A stretch of DNA of 64,000 nt from Streptomyces sp. NBC_00659 (GCF_036226925.1 NZ_CP109031.1:1984001-2048000); one strand, 5' to 3'; shown: positions 43,387 to 53,301, counted from the first letter of the stretch. Program-made: numbers and translations. Notes: generated from the letters alone by a model not told the origin.

Positions 43387-43514
43387 GGTGATCTCTTTCT
43401 TCGGTGGGGGGATCGAGCGTGGTGCGGCGGCCCCGCCCCCGGGGGCCGGGGGACCACCTGCCGCCCCGGGGCCGGGGCGACATCCCGACCGCAGGCACCG
43501 GGGCGGCACGTGTG

Positions 43515-43930
43515 GCCGGGGGCGGGGTCAGGGGCCGAGGTCGGGGGCCGAGGTCGGAGTCAGGGGTCAGGGTCAGAGGTCGAGGGCGGGGTCAGGGGGC
43601 CGGGGGCAGGGCCAAGGCCCGGGCGCCGAGGCCGGGTGCCAGGCGCCGGGTGCCAGGAGCCGGGGCCGCAAGCCGGAGGCCGGAGGCCGAGGGCCGGGGC
43701 CCGGGAGCGGGGGCCAAGGGCCGGGGCTGGAAGCCGGAGGCCCTGAGCCGAGGGCCGAGGGCCAAGAGCCGAAGTCCGACACCGGAAGCCAAGAGCCGGA
43801 GGCCAAGGCCAAAGACCGGGAGCCGGAAGCCGAAGGCCGAAGCCAGAGGCCGGGAGCCCGTGACCGGAAGCCGGGGCCGGTGACCGGTCATCGATGGCCC
43901 GCTGACCGCTGGCCGCTGGCCGCTGGCCGG
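43515..43930. repeat. Degenerate GA/GC-rich short tandem repeat, about 400 bp
   Basis: The 582-base gap 43387-43968 has no supported gene. Most of it is an imperfect array of six- to eight-base units of the form GGCCGAG, GCCGGA, GGCCAAG or GGCCGAA, with a GGGGTCAGG-type variant at its left and GCCGCTG triplets at its right (near 43905-43925). The upper strand is purine-rich. Because the unit lacks stop triplets, several frames stay open, which is not evidence of coding. Confidence 0.85.
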
Positions 43931-43968
43931 GGAGGGTACCCCTCGTCCGGGGCGGCACCGGGTGTGCC

Positions 43969-45036
43969 TCAGCTCGTGCGCTCGGCGACCAGGACCGGAC
44001 GGTCCGGCAGGGTGACGGTCACAGCGGCGCCCGACGCGAGCGTCGCGGCCTCGTGCGTGGGCAGGTCGGCCTTGGCCTCGGTACCGTCGGCGAGCCGCAC
44101 GGTCACCCGGGTGGCCGCGCCGAGGAACGCGGTGGCCATGACCCGGGCCGCACCCGACGCGTCGGCGCTCACCCGGACCGCCTCGGGCCGTACCAGCACA
44201 TCCACCTCCCCCGGTGCGGGCGCGTCCCCGTCCACCGGCAGCCGTCGGCCGAGTACCTCGACCCGGTCGCCGTCGAGGGTCCCCGGGATCCGGCTCATCG
44301 TGCCCACGAACTCGGCGACGAAGGCGGTGGCGGGACGCCCGTACAGGTCGGCGGGCGACGCGCACTGTTCCAACCGGCCGGCCCGCATCACCGCGACCCG
44401 GTCCGCCATGGACAACGCCTCTTCCTGGTCGTGGGTCACGAACAGGGTGGTGATGCCGAGTTCGAGCTGGAGCCGGCGGATCTCCTCGCGCAACGAGAGC
44501 CGCACCTTGGCGTCCAGCGCCGACAGCGGCTCGTCGAGCAGCAGGACACGGGGCCGCAGGGCGAGCGCGCGGGCCAGCGCGACCCGCTGCTGCTGGCCGC
44601 CGGAGAGCTGGTGCGGGAACCGGCCGCCCTTGTCCCCGAGGCCCACCAGATCGAGCAACTCGGCGGCACGGGAGCGCCGTTCGGCCGTACGCACCTTACG
44701 CATCCGCAGTCCGAAGGCCACGTTGTCCCGTGCGTTCAGATGCGGGAAGAGGCTGTACGACTGGAAGACCATCCCCGCGTCGCGCCGGTGCGCCGGAACC
44801 CGGGTGATGTCCTCGCCGTCGACCAGCACCTCGCCGGAGTCGGGGTGTTCGAAGCCGGCGAGCATGCGCAGCGCGGTGGTCTTGCCGCAGCCGGAGGGAC
44901 CGAGCAGGGCGAGCAGTTCACCGGGCCGGACGGTGAGGTCGAGGCCGTCGAGAGCGACGGTCGGGCCGAACTCCCGCCGGAGTCCCCGGAATTCGACGGT
45001 GGCGGCCTTGTCGAGCGTGGCGACGGTCATGTTCAT
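43969..45036 (-). CDS. ABC transporter ATP-binding protein (PotA/FbpC-like)
   Basis: 355 residues. Walker A GPSGCGKTT, Q-loop QSYSLFPHL, signature LSGGQQQRVALARAL, Walker B RVLLLDEPLSALD and H-loop FVTHDQEEAL are intact, followed by a TOBE domain (VDVLVRPEAVRVSADASGAARV). It drives import by the two permeases encoded upstream. The ATG at 45036 overlaps the permease stop (ATGA); an ATG at 45030 is also possible. Confidence 0.94.
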   Translation of the reverse strand: MNMTVATLDKAATVEFRGLRREFGPTVALDGLDLTVRPGELLALLGPSGCGKTTALRMLAGFEHPDSGEVLVDGEDITRVPAHRRDAGMVFQSYSLFPHLNARDNVAFGLRMRKVRTAERRSRAAELLDLVGLGDKGGRFPHQLSGGQQQRVALARALALRPRVLLLDEPLSALDAKVRLSLREEIRRLQLELGITTLFVTHDQEEALSMADRVAVMRAGRLEQCASPADLYGRPATAFVAEFVGTMSRIPGTLDGDRVEVLGRRLPVDGDAPAPGEVDVLVRPEAVRVSADASGAARVMATAFLGAATRVTVRLADGTEAKADLPTHEAATLASGAAVTVTLPDRPVLVAERTS

Positions 45037-45851
45037 CCCTGGGAGGCGGAAGCGGTACGGGAGCGGCCGCCGAGGACGGCGAGCGCGAGGAGGAGTGCCC
45101 AGGTGAGGAACAGGCTGAGCACGGAGACGGCGACGGACATCTGGGCCTGCGAGCCGCCGACGCTGTAGATCCACACGGCGAAGGGCTGATAGCCGAGCAG
45201 GGCGGCGACCGTGAACTCGCCCAGCACCAGGGCCAGGGTGAGGAAGGAGGCGTTGAGCAGCGCGCCGCGCAGATTGGGCAGCACAGCGCGCACGAGTGCC
45301 TGCGGCATGCTCGCGCCGCAGCTCCGGGCCGCCTCGACGAGCGTGCGCACGTCGACGGCGCGCAGTCCCGCGTCCAGGGCCCGGTACACGAACGGCAGCG
45401 CCATCACGACGTACGCGAGGACGAGGACGACCGGGAAGCCGGGATCCTGGATCGCCACGAACGTCTGGAACAGCGGGGTGCGCGAGAGGTGTTCGGGCCC
45501 CCATTTGAGGACGGTGGAGATGCCGGCGACGAACGCGATCGGCGGCACGACGAGCGGCAGTGAACAGACCACCTCGACGACCGGCCGCAGCCGGGGTGAG
45601 CCGAGCCGCAGCGCGACCGTGGCGGGCACCATCAGGAGCAGCACCACGGCGATGGTCACGGCGGCGAGTTCCAGCGAGAGCAGCAGGCTGGAGACGAATC
45701 CGTCGGCGGACACGATCGAGCGGTAGGCGTCGAAGGTGACGCCCTGCCCCGGCACGTCGACCGTGAAGATCACCGACGCGGCCATGGGCACCAGGAAGTA
45801 CAGCGCGGCGAGGGCGAGGACGGCCCAGCGCCACAGGTTCAGGCGAGCCAT
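45033..45851 (-). CDS. ABC transporter permease
   Basis: 272 residues, six membrane helices (RWAVLALAALYFLVPMAASVIF at the start). EAARSCGASMPQALVRAVLPNLRGALLNASFLTLALVLGEF contains the EAA loop that contacts the ATPase. ATG at 45851 overlaps the end of the other permease gene by 13 bases. PhnV/FbpB/PotC-type inner membrane subunit. Confidence 0.92.
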   Translation of the reverse strand: MARLNLWRWAVLALAALYFLVPMAASVIFTVDVPGQGVTFDAYRSIVSADGFVSSLLLSLELAAVTIAVVLLLMVPATVALRLGSPRLRPVVEVVCSLPLVVPPIAFVAGISTVLKWGPEHLSRTPLFQTFVAIQDPGFPVVLVLAYVVMALPFVYRALDAGLRAVDVRTLVEAARSCGASMPQALVRAVLPNLRGALLNASFLTLALVLGEFTVAALLGYQPFAVWIYSVGGSQAQMSVAVSVLSLFLTWALLLALAVLGGRSRTASASQG

Positions 45852-46747
45852 CGCGCGCTCCGTCGTTGCAGGGGCAGGTACACGGCCATGACCAGGCCCG
45901 CGATGAGGACCATGTCGAGGCTGAGGGCGAGCGCCACGTTCTCCTGGCCGACCAGCACGTTGCCGGAGATGGCGTCGGCGATCTGGAGGGTGACCAGCGG
46001 CACCGCACTGCCCACCATGGCGGCGGCGGTGGCGTACGCGGCGAAGGCGCTGCCGAAGAGGAGCACGAGTCCGCCGAGGAGCGAGGGCGCGAGGACGGGC
46101 AGAGCCACGTGCCGCCAGTACTGGACGGTGGTGGCGCCGTTGTTCCGCGCCGCCTCGCGCCACTGGGGGCGCAGGCCGTCGAGGGCGGGCGTGATGGTGA
46201 GGACCATGAGCGGGATCAGGAAGTACAGGTAGACGACGACCAGGCCCCAGAAGCTGTAGAGGTTCCAGCCTCGGTCGGTGAGGCTCAATTCCCGTGTCAG
46301 GACACCGGAGTTGCCGAGTGTGGCGACGAAGGCGAAGGCGAGCGGGACACCGCCGAAGTTGGCGAGCACCCCGGACGCGGTGAGCACGGCCTCACGCAGC
46401 GCGCGGAACCGGGAGGTCACCACGGCCTGGGCGAGCGGGAGTCCAAGGACGGTCGCGAGGCCCGCGGAGACGGCGGACAGCTTGACGCTGCCGATCAGCG
46501 CGGTCAGGTAGGCGCCCTGGAACGAACCGGTCAGGTTGGCCGTGGTGTACGAACTGGCGCCGGTGGCCTGGTCCTTGACGGTGAACGCGCCGTTGAGCAT
46601 GGCCAGCGCGGGGACACCGAAGGAGATGGCCACGAAGACGAGCAGCGGGAGGACGGCGAGCGGGCCGGTGGCGCGGCGGCGCCGCCGCTGCCGGTGGGCA
46701 GCGGCGGGCGCCACGTCGGCCGGGGCCTCGGTGAGAGCGGTGGTCAT
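45839..46747 (-). CDS. ABC transporter permease
   Basis: 302 residues with an N-terminal poly-Arg patch (RQRRRRRATG) and six membrane helices. The EAA loop is REAARNNGATTVQYWRHVALPVLAPSLLGGLVLLFGSAFAAYATAAAM. Similar to PhnU/PotB-type subunits of iron, polyamine and 2-aminoethylphosphonate importers. Its ATG overlaps the binding-protein stop (ATGA). Confidence 0.92.
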   Translation of the reverse strand: MTTALTEAPADVAPAAAHRQRRRRRATGPLAVLPLLVFVAISFGVPALAMLNGAFTVKDQATGASSYTTANLTGSFQGAYLTALIGSVKLSAVSAGLATVLGLPLAQAVVTSRFRALREAVLTASGVLANFGGVPLAFAFVATLGNSGVLTRELSLTDRGWNLYSFWGLVVVYLYFLIPLMVLTITPALDGLRPQWREAARNNGATTVQYWRHVALPVLAPSLLGGLVLLFGSAFAAYATAAAMVGSAVPLVTLQIADAISGNVLVGQENVALALSLDMVLIAGLVMAVYLPLQRRSARWLA

Positions 46748-47901
46748 CCGGAGACGGCCTTGCCCCAGCCCTGGGCCAGCACGGTCTTGGCCTTGCTCTG
46801 CTGGGCCTCGGTCGGGAAGCTCGGGGTGCCCGAGACGGCGGGGAGCTTCGCGGCGGCGGCCTTGTCGAGCGTGCCGGCCTTCTCCATCGCGGTCATCAGG
46901 GCCGGGCGGGCGTATCCCTTGAGCCACAGGTTCTGGCCCTCGGCGCTGTAGAGGTACTCCTGCCACAGACGGGCCGCTGCCGGGTGCGGGGCGTCCTTGT
47001 TGACGGCCTGGGAGTAGTACTGGGAGAACTGGCCGTCGGAGGGCACCGAGACCTTCCAGTCGACACCCTTGGACTTGAACTCGTCGGCGTATCCGGCGTT
47101 CAGGTAGTCCCAGTCGATGCTGATGGGCGTCTCGCCCTTCTCGACGGTGGCCGGGGTCGACTCGACAGGCGTGTAGTTGCCGTTCTTCTTCAACTCGGCG
47201 AAGAAGTCGAGGCCGGGCTGGATGTCGTCGAAGGAGCCGCCGTTGGCCAGGGCGGCGGCATACACGCCGCCGAAGGCGGAACCGGACTTGGTGGGGTTGC
47301 CGTTGAGCGCGACCTGGCCCTTGTACTGCGGCTTGAGCAGGTCCTTGAAGGTCGTGGGGCACTCCTTGACCTTCTTGGCGTCGCAGCCGATGGAGATGTA
47401 GCCGCCGTAGTCGTTGAACCAGCGGCCCGCGGTGTCCTTCTGCCCCTCGGGGAGGTCGCCGAAGGCGGTCACCTTGTACGGGGCGAGCAGCCCCTGCTGG
47501 GCCGCGCTCAGCGCGAAGGAGCTGCCGAGGTCGAGGACGTCGGGGGCGCGGTCCTGGCCCTTGCGCGAGGTGACGGCGTTGATCTCGTCCTGGCTGGAGC
47601 CGTCGGGGCTCTCGACCTGGATCTTGATGCCGTACTTCTTGGTGAAGCCGTCGATGAGAGCGCCGTAGTTGGCCCAGTCGCGGGGAAGGGCGATCGCGTG
47701 CAGCGTGCCCTCCTTCTTCGCGGCCTTGACCAGGGCGTCGAGACCGCCGAAGTCCGCGGCGGAGGTCGCGGTGGCCGCGCTCTTGCCGTCGGCGGTGGTC
47801 GCCTTGTCGTCGGGAGCGGCGCCGCAGGCGCTCAGGGTGAGCGCTGCGGCGACGGCGAGGCCGCCGGTGAGGAGGGCGGTCCTCGGCAGGAACACGGTCA
47901 C
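46744..47901 (-). CDS. ABC transporter substrate-binding lipoprotein
   Basis: 385 residues. Lipobox LSAC after a signal helix (TALLTGGLAVAAALTLSACG). LDALVKAAKKEGTLHAIALPRDWANYGALIDGFTKKYGIKIQVESPDGSSQDEINAV and the APDVLDLGSSFALSAAQQGLLAPY region match family 1 binding proteins of the spermidine/Fe3+/2-aminoethylphosphonate group. The ligand is not certain. It is the first gene of a four-gene importer operon. GTG at 47901 with GGAG upstream. Confidence 0.92.
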   Translation of the reverse strand: MTVFLPRTALLTGGLAVAAALTLSACGAAPDDKATTADGKSAATATSAADFGGLDALVKAAKKEGTLHAIALPRDWANYGALIDGFTKKYGIKIQVESPDGSSQDEINAVTSRKGQDRAPDVLDLGSSFALSAAQQGLLAPYKVTAFGDLPEGQKDTAGRWFNDYGGYISIGCDAKKVKECPTTFKDLLKPQYKGQVALNGNPTKSGSAFGGVYAAALANGGSFDDIQPGLDFFAELKKNGNYTPVESTPATVEKGETPISIDWDYLNAGYADEFKSKGVDWKVSVPSDGQFSQYYSQAVNKDAPHPAAARLWQEYLYSAEGQNLWLKGYARPALMTAMEKAGTLDKAAAAKLPAVSGTPSFPTEAQQSKAKTVLAQGWGKAVSG

Positions 47902-47942
47902 GGTCTCTCCAGGGTGACGCACGAGGGTGGGGCGGGACGGAG

Positions 47943-47960
47943 AACTTGTCTGAACAAGTT
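47943..47960. promoter_or_regulatory. GntR/UTRA-type operator in the divergent region
   Basis: AACTTGT-CTGA-ACAAGTT is a perfect 18-base palindrome matching the TTGTCTnnACAA form of HutC-type (UTRA) GntR sites. It lies 42 bases from the binding-protein start and 152 bases upstream of the GntR gene. Confidence 0.7.
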
Positions 47961-48080
47961 GGCCCCAGTAGGCACGCCGATGGTGTCCTGTTCGTAAACT
48001 TTGGTGAAACCGTTACCCCCTATTCCCTGCACAATCCCGGCCGACGCGGATCACCGCCCGATGTCGATTAGGCTGATCAA

Positions 48081-48092
48081 GCTGTGCACAGC
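48081..48092. promoter_or_regulatory. Palindrome just upstream of the GntR gene
   Basis: GCTGTGCACAGC, a perfect 12-base palindrome, lies 20 bases before the GntR start codon, overlapping the probable 5' leader. It might serve autoregulation. Confidence 0.4.
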
Positions 48093-48112
48093 AGTCGAAT
48101 CAGAGGGGAAGA

Positions 48113-48853
48113 ATGGCGGCGCGACACGAGGAGATCGCCGAGGAGCTGCGGCGGGCGATCGACCGCGAGGAGTACACCGTGGGCAGTCTGCTGCCGGCGG
48201 AGACGGACCTCGCGGCCCACTACGGCGTCGCGCGCGGCACGGTCCGCCAGGCCGTCGCGGCCCTGACCGCCGAGGGCCTCATCGGGTCACGCCAGGGCGC
48301 CCGGCGCGTGGTCCTGGCCGGCCGTCGCAGCCAGAGCTTCGCCGAACTGCGCAGCTTCGCCCAGTGGGCGCGGGCGATGGGGCGCGAGGCGACGGGGCAC
48401 GTGGTGGCCCAGGAGTACCGTCCGGCGACGGCTGAGGACGTCGTCCGCCTCCAGCTCCAGGAGGGGACGCCGGTGTTGCACGTGCTGCGGGTCCGGGGAC
48501 TGGACGGCGAACCGGTGCTGCTGGAGCGCACGGTGTACGCGGACTGGATCTCCCCCGCCGTCGCGGCGATCGAGCCCGACTGCCCGTCCGTCACCCAGCG
48601 GCTCCTCGAGGACACCGGCCTGGTCTTCGCGTACGGCGAGCACGTCATCGACGCCGTCGCGGCGGGCGCCCAGGACGCCGACCTCCTCGGAGTCCGCCGC
48701 ACCAGTCCCCTGCTGCGCGTCCGCCGGGTCACCACCACGCGCGAGGGCCGCCCGGTGGAGTGGTCCGACGACCGCTACCGCTCGGACGCCGTGAGCTTCA
48801 GCGTCCACAACTCGATCGGCAACAACGCCCTGGCCAGGAAGACGGCGGAGTAA
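48113..48853 (+). CDS. GntR-family regulator with UTRA ligand domain
   Basis: 246 residues. The winged helix (EEIAEELRRAIDREEYTVGSLLPAETDLAAHYGVARGTVRQAVAALTAEGLI) is followed by a UTRA domain (VVRLQLQEGTPVLHVLRVRGLDGEPVLLERTVYADWISPAV ... VVEWSDDRYRSDAVSF-like end). HutC-subfamily regulators respond to a small metabolite. Divergent from the ABC importer operon, with a matching palindrome between them, so it very likely controls it. ATG with GAGGGGAAG upstream. Confidence 0.92.
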   Translation: MAARHEEIAEELRRAIDREEYTVGSLLPAETDLAAHYGVARGTVRQAVAALTAEGLIGSRQGARRVVLAGRRSQSFAELRSFAQWARAMGREATGHVVAQEYRPATAEDVVRLQLQEGTPVLHVLRVRGLDGEPVLLERTVYADWISPAVAAIEPDCPSVTQRLLEDTGLVFAYGEHVIDAVAAGAQDADLLGVRRTSPLLRVRRVTTTREGRPVEWSDDRYRSDAVSFSVHNSIGNNALARKTAE

Positions 48854-48869
48854 GCGCCTGACGGGCTGC

Positions 48870-48965
48870 GGAGCGCCCCGTCAGGGGCGCGGGGAACTGC
48901 ACGGCCAGCCACTACGGGCCCGCGGCCGCGCGGAGTCACAACCCCCACCCCCTGCGGCGCACCCG
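48870..48965. repeat. Dispersed Streptomyces intergenic repeat with terminator hairpin
   Basis: GCGCCCC-GTCA-GGGGCGC (48873-48890) is followed by GGGGAACTGCACGGCCAGCCAC and a GC-rich tail. The CAGGGGCGCGGGGAACTGC block recurs in very many Streptomyces intergenic regions. It acts here as terminator between two convergent genes. Confidence 0.7.
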
Positions 48966-48983
48966 CGGTTATGGGGGCGCCGA

Positions 48984-49436
48984 CTATGTGGGCGACCCCG
49001 AGGAAAACCTCCGCAGCAGTGGCGACAGCACCAGAACGGACTTCGTCCGCTCCACGAACGGCTCCCCCGCGATCCGTTCGAGCACCCGCTCGAAGTGCCG
49101 CATGTCCGAGGCGAACACCTGCACCACCGCGTCCGCCTCCCCGGTGACGGTGGAGGCGGCCACGACTTCCTGGTACCGCTCCAGACCGCGCTGGATGGTC
49201 TCCGGCGAGGTGTTCCGGCGGCAGTAGATCTCGACGAAGCCCTCCGTCTCCCAGCCGAGCGCCGCCGGGTCCACCCGTACGGTGAACCCGGTGATGGCCC
49301 CGGTGGCCCGCAGCCGGTCGACCCTCCGCTTCACGGCGGGCGCGGACAGGCCGACCAGTTGCCCGATGTCCGCGTAGGAGCGACGGGCGTCCTCGGCGAG
49401 GGCGTGCACGATGCGTTCGTCGAGATCGTTCAGCAC
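48984..49436 (-). CDS. Lrp/AsnC family transcriptional regulator
   Basis: 150 residues. HTH LDERIVHALAEDARRSYADIGQLVGLSAPAVKRRVDRLRATGAI and RAM domain (GFTVRVDPAALGWETEGFVEIYCRRN; VVAASTVTGEADAVVQVFASDMRHFERVLERI). GTG at 49436. Normally such a gene would control an amino-acid gene next to it; here only a permease remnant is left 42 bases upstream. Confidence 0.9.
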   Translation of the reverse strand: MLNDLDERIVHALAEDARRSYADIGQLVGLSAPAVKRRVDRLRATGAITGFTVRVDPAALGWETEGFVEIYCRRNTSPETIQRGLERYQEVVAASTVTGEADAVVQVFASDMRHFERVLERIAGEPFVERTKSVLVLSPLLRRFSSGSPT

Positions 49437-49478
49437 TGCGGGTGGTTCACTTTTCTGCGAGGGGGTCCTGCGACGGTT

Positions 49479-49708
49479 CTACAGCTGCTCGGCGAAGGCT
49501 TCCGCGGTCGCCGTCCGGGACCGGCGGTAGCCGTGACTGAAGTAGAACACGAGCCCGACGGCCGTCCGGACCCCGAAGACCACCCAGGTGACGGCGGAGA
49601 GACCGGCCAGCATCCACACGCACGGCAGGAAGCCGATCCCGGGCGGCACCGGCGCGAGCGGAACCCGGAACGTACGGCGCACGGCCGGGCGCGTCCGCCG
49701 CGGCAGTC
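49479..49708 (-). pseudogene. Remnant of an APC/CAT amino acid permease, C-terminal end only
   Basis: Read leftward, LRRTRPAVRRTFRVPLAPVPPGIGF followed by LPCVWMLAGLSAVTWVVFGVRTAVGLVFYFSHGYRRSRTA matches the last membrane helix pair and end of cationic amino acid transporters (typical LRRTRPxLPRPFRVPLVP ... GLVVYFxYGRRxS). Upstream of about 49708 the family similarity stops, so about 400 residues are missing. It ends 43 bases from the Lrp gene. Confidence 0.65.
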
Positions 49709-49790
49709 CCCGGCCCGTCGTAGAAGCTCTCCCACGCGTGCGGCCCCCGCTCCCGGCAGGGGAACAGGGGCCGTACGGGAACTGGGCGGA

Positions 49791-51275
<1,485 letters not shown>

Positions 51276-51340
51276 TCAGCCAGGGGGAAGAGCACGTACC
51301 TCATTGTCCCATGACGGCCGGTATGCGGTCCCCGGGCGGA

Positions 51341-51718
51341 TCATCCAGGCTGGTCAGGGGGCAGCTGGTCGGATCCTCCAAGGGAGAGGACGACCGCGAG
51401 CGCCGCGTCGGAGGCCTCGTAGTGACCGGAGGCCGCCGCCAGCACCCCCTGCACGGTCTCCCACTCGTCGGGCCGTGCTCGCGCGTAGGGGCGCCAGCCG
51501 GTCACCACGATCAGTCTGCCCGGACTGGCCGGGCCCCAGTCGGGGTCGCCCAGGACGTCGCCGAGCGCGTCCCAGTTCCGCCCGAACCACTCCGGCAGGC
51601 CGAGGTCGCGGACGCAGCGCGCCATGAAGGCGCCCTTGTCGAGGACCCCGGTGAGGTCGAGTTCGGTGACCTGCCACCCGGCCGAACGGCATACCGCCGC
51701 GAGCGGACCGTGCGTCAT
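51341..51718 (-). CDS. Barstar-family ribonuclease inhibitor
   Basis: 125 residues. VTELDLTGVLDKGAFMARCVRDLGLPEWFGRNWDALGDVLGDPDW is the barstar signature with the acidic helix that plugs RNase active sites. It neutralises the RNase encoded directly upstream; the ATG overlaps that gene's stop (ATGA), which gives coupled synthesis. Confidence 0.9.
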   Translation of the reverse strand: MTHGPLAAVCRSAGWQVTELDLTGVLDKGAFMARCVRDLGLPEWFGRNWDALGDVLGDPDWGPASPGRLIVVTGWRPYARARPDEWETVQGVLAAASGHYEASDAALAVVLSLGGSDQLPPDQPG

Positions 51719-52161
51719 CTCAGCACCGCCTTGAAGGAGTTGTAGTGATCGTCGGTGTAGAAGATCTCCCCGCCCCGCCCCGTGACCATGCGCCGGGCCC
51801 CGCGGTCGCGCTCACCAGGGGTCCGCACCGTGTACTCGCGGTAGTAGCCCCTGGCATGCCCCGGCAGCTCCCGCTCGAAGTTGCCGAAGACGGCGCCGTC
51901 CTTGGCGTACGGGAAGGGGCCGCCCCGGTCGATGAGGGCGAGGGTCGCCCGCGCCTCGGCGGGGAGCGCGGCCACGGAAACGGCCGGCAGACCGCCGGCC
52001 CAGGACGGGACCGCCGTGGCACGGCTCGCGGCGGTGGCCGCCGGGTCTCGCGGACCGGCCGCGCCCGTCGGCGCGCAGCCCGCCAGCAGGACCGTCAGAC
52101 AGACCAGCAGGCCGGCGAACAGACGGCCCGTGAACGCGCGAGGGGACGGCCGCAGCGGCAT
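51715..52161 (-). CDS. Lipid-anchored guanyl-specific ribonuclease (RNase Sa-like)
   Basis: 148 residues. A lipobox (VLLAGC) after a signal helix, then an RNase Sa domain: LIDRGGPFPYAKDGAVFGNFERELPGHARGYYREYTVRTPGERDRGARRMV and EIFYTDDHYNSFKAVLR. The catalytic Glu (FGNFERELP), Arg (RGARR) and His (DDHYNSF) of the family are all present. It should cut RNA after guanosine outside the membrane. The barstar partner gene follows with an overlap. Confidence 0.9.
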   Translation of the reverse strand: MPLRPSPRAFTGRLFAGLLVCLTVLLAGCAPTGAAGPRDPAATAASRATAVPSWAGGLPAVSVAALPAEARATLALIDRGGPFPYAKDGAVFGNFERELPGHARGYYREYTVRTPGERDRGARRMVTGRGGEIFYTDDHYNSFKAVLR

Positions 52162-52213
52162 GTCGTCGATGCTGCCACGGCCGTCCCCTCGCGGCGCGCG
52201 CTGTGTGCTGTCC

Positions 52214-53233
52214 TCAGGCCCCGTCCGGGTCCGCCCGGTTCAGCGCCGGACGCGGCGGTGGGCCCGCCGTCATCAGGGCGTCCGCGGCCGACGTGTCCGT
52301 GACCAGGCTGGTGACGAGCCCGGACCGCAGTACCGCGTCGATGGCGGCCGCCTTGCGGTGCCCACCCGCTATGGCGACGACCTCGGGGATACGGCGCAGC
52401 CGGTCGGCCTCGACCGTGATGCAGCGCTCGCCCAGGTCACGCCCGACCCGACGGCCCTCGGCGTCGAAGAGGTGCGCGGACATCTCGGCGGCGACACCGA
52501 GCGACGCGTAGTGCGCGCGTTCCTCGTCGCTGAGCATGTCGTGCACCGTGGAGATGCCGGGCTCCCAGGAGCCGATGGAGACGCAGGCCACCGTCACCTT
52601 GTCGAAGTACTCGAAGGCGCGGGCGATCCCCGTCTGGTTGCGCAGCGCCGCCGCGGTGGCCGCGTCGGGCAGGAGCATCGGCGCGTAGATGGGGTGGGCG
52701 TCGCCGCCGGACACCTGCGCGGCGCGGCGGACGGCCTCGACGGAGCCGCGTTCGGCCGTCCCGGCGTCGTACACCCCCGTCAGCTGCACCACGGTGCAGG
52801 GCGGGAGCCGGTCCAGGGCCGCCGCCATGTGGATGGTGGAGCGGCCCCAGGCGAGGCCGAGCACGTCGCCCTCGTTGACGAGCTCGCCGAGCAGGTCGGC
52901 GGCCACCTCACCGAGGTTCTCCGGGTCGGGCGACTCCTCGGCCTCCGCCGGGGACTCGACGACCACGGCGTGCCGCAGGCCGTAGCGAGCGCGCAGCGCG
53001 TCCGAGCGCTCCGCGTCCAGCTCGGCGGGGACGCGGATCTCGATCCTCACGAGATCCCGTTCGAGAGCGGTCTCCAGGACCCGGGCCACCTTGAAGCGGC
53101 TGACGCCGAACTCCTCGGCGATCTGGATCTTGGATTTGCCCTCGAGGTAGAAGCGGCGGGCCATGGCCGCCGCCTGGACCAGCTCAGCGGGTCCCATCCG
53201 CATGGCTGACCGGCCCGCCGACATACCCGACAC
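52214..53233 (-). CDS. SorC/DeoR-type sugar-binding transcriptional regulator
   Basis: About 339 residues. The HTH is ARRFYLEGKSKIQIAEEFGVSRFKVARVLETALERDLVRIEI; the C-terminal sugar-binding domain has VLGLAWGRSTIHMAAALDRL, TVVQLTGVYDAGT and VSIGSWEPGISTVHDML. It would sense a sugar phosphate. The GTG at 53233 is preferred because GAGGAG lies six bases upstream; an ATG at 53224 and GTG at 53257 are alternatives. Just downstream of rpe on the same strand. Confidence 0.9.
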   Translation of the reverse strand: MSGMSAGRSAMRMGPAELVQAAAMARRFYLEGKSKIQIAEEFGVSRFKVARVLETALERDLVRIEIRVPAELDAERSDALRARYGLRHAVVVESPAEAEESPDPENLGEVAADLLGELVNEGDVLGLAWGRSTIHMAAALDRLPPCTVVQLTGVYDAGTAERGSVEAVRRAAQVSGGDAHPIYAPMLLPDAATAAALRNQTGIARAFEYFDKVTVACVSIGSWEPGISTVHDMLSDEERAHYASLGVAAEMSAHLFDAEGRRVGRDLGERCITVEADRLRRIPEVVAIAGGHRKAAAIDAVLRSGLVTSLVTDTSAADALMTAGPPPRPALNRADPDGA

Positions 53234-53301
53234 GGCGTTCTCCTCACTTCTGTTCACACTCTGGATTCGCCGTTCATCCTTGCAGATCCGGCGCACTTGA
53301 T

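Noticed and set aside
43560..43958. Leftward frame through the repeat with Pro/Gly-rich product
   Set aside because: All frames here are open because of the repeat unit; no ribosome site or family similarity.
43313..45106. Long + strand frame from the GA/GC repeat into the ABC ATPase
   Set aside because: The repeat lacks stop triplets by composition and the rest mirrors the leftward ATPase gene; the peptide is Arg/Pro/Gly-rich.
48870..48965. GGGGAACTGC block considered as a mobile element end
   Set aside because: It matches a dispersed intergenic motif of Streptomyces without transposase or target duplication.
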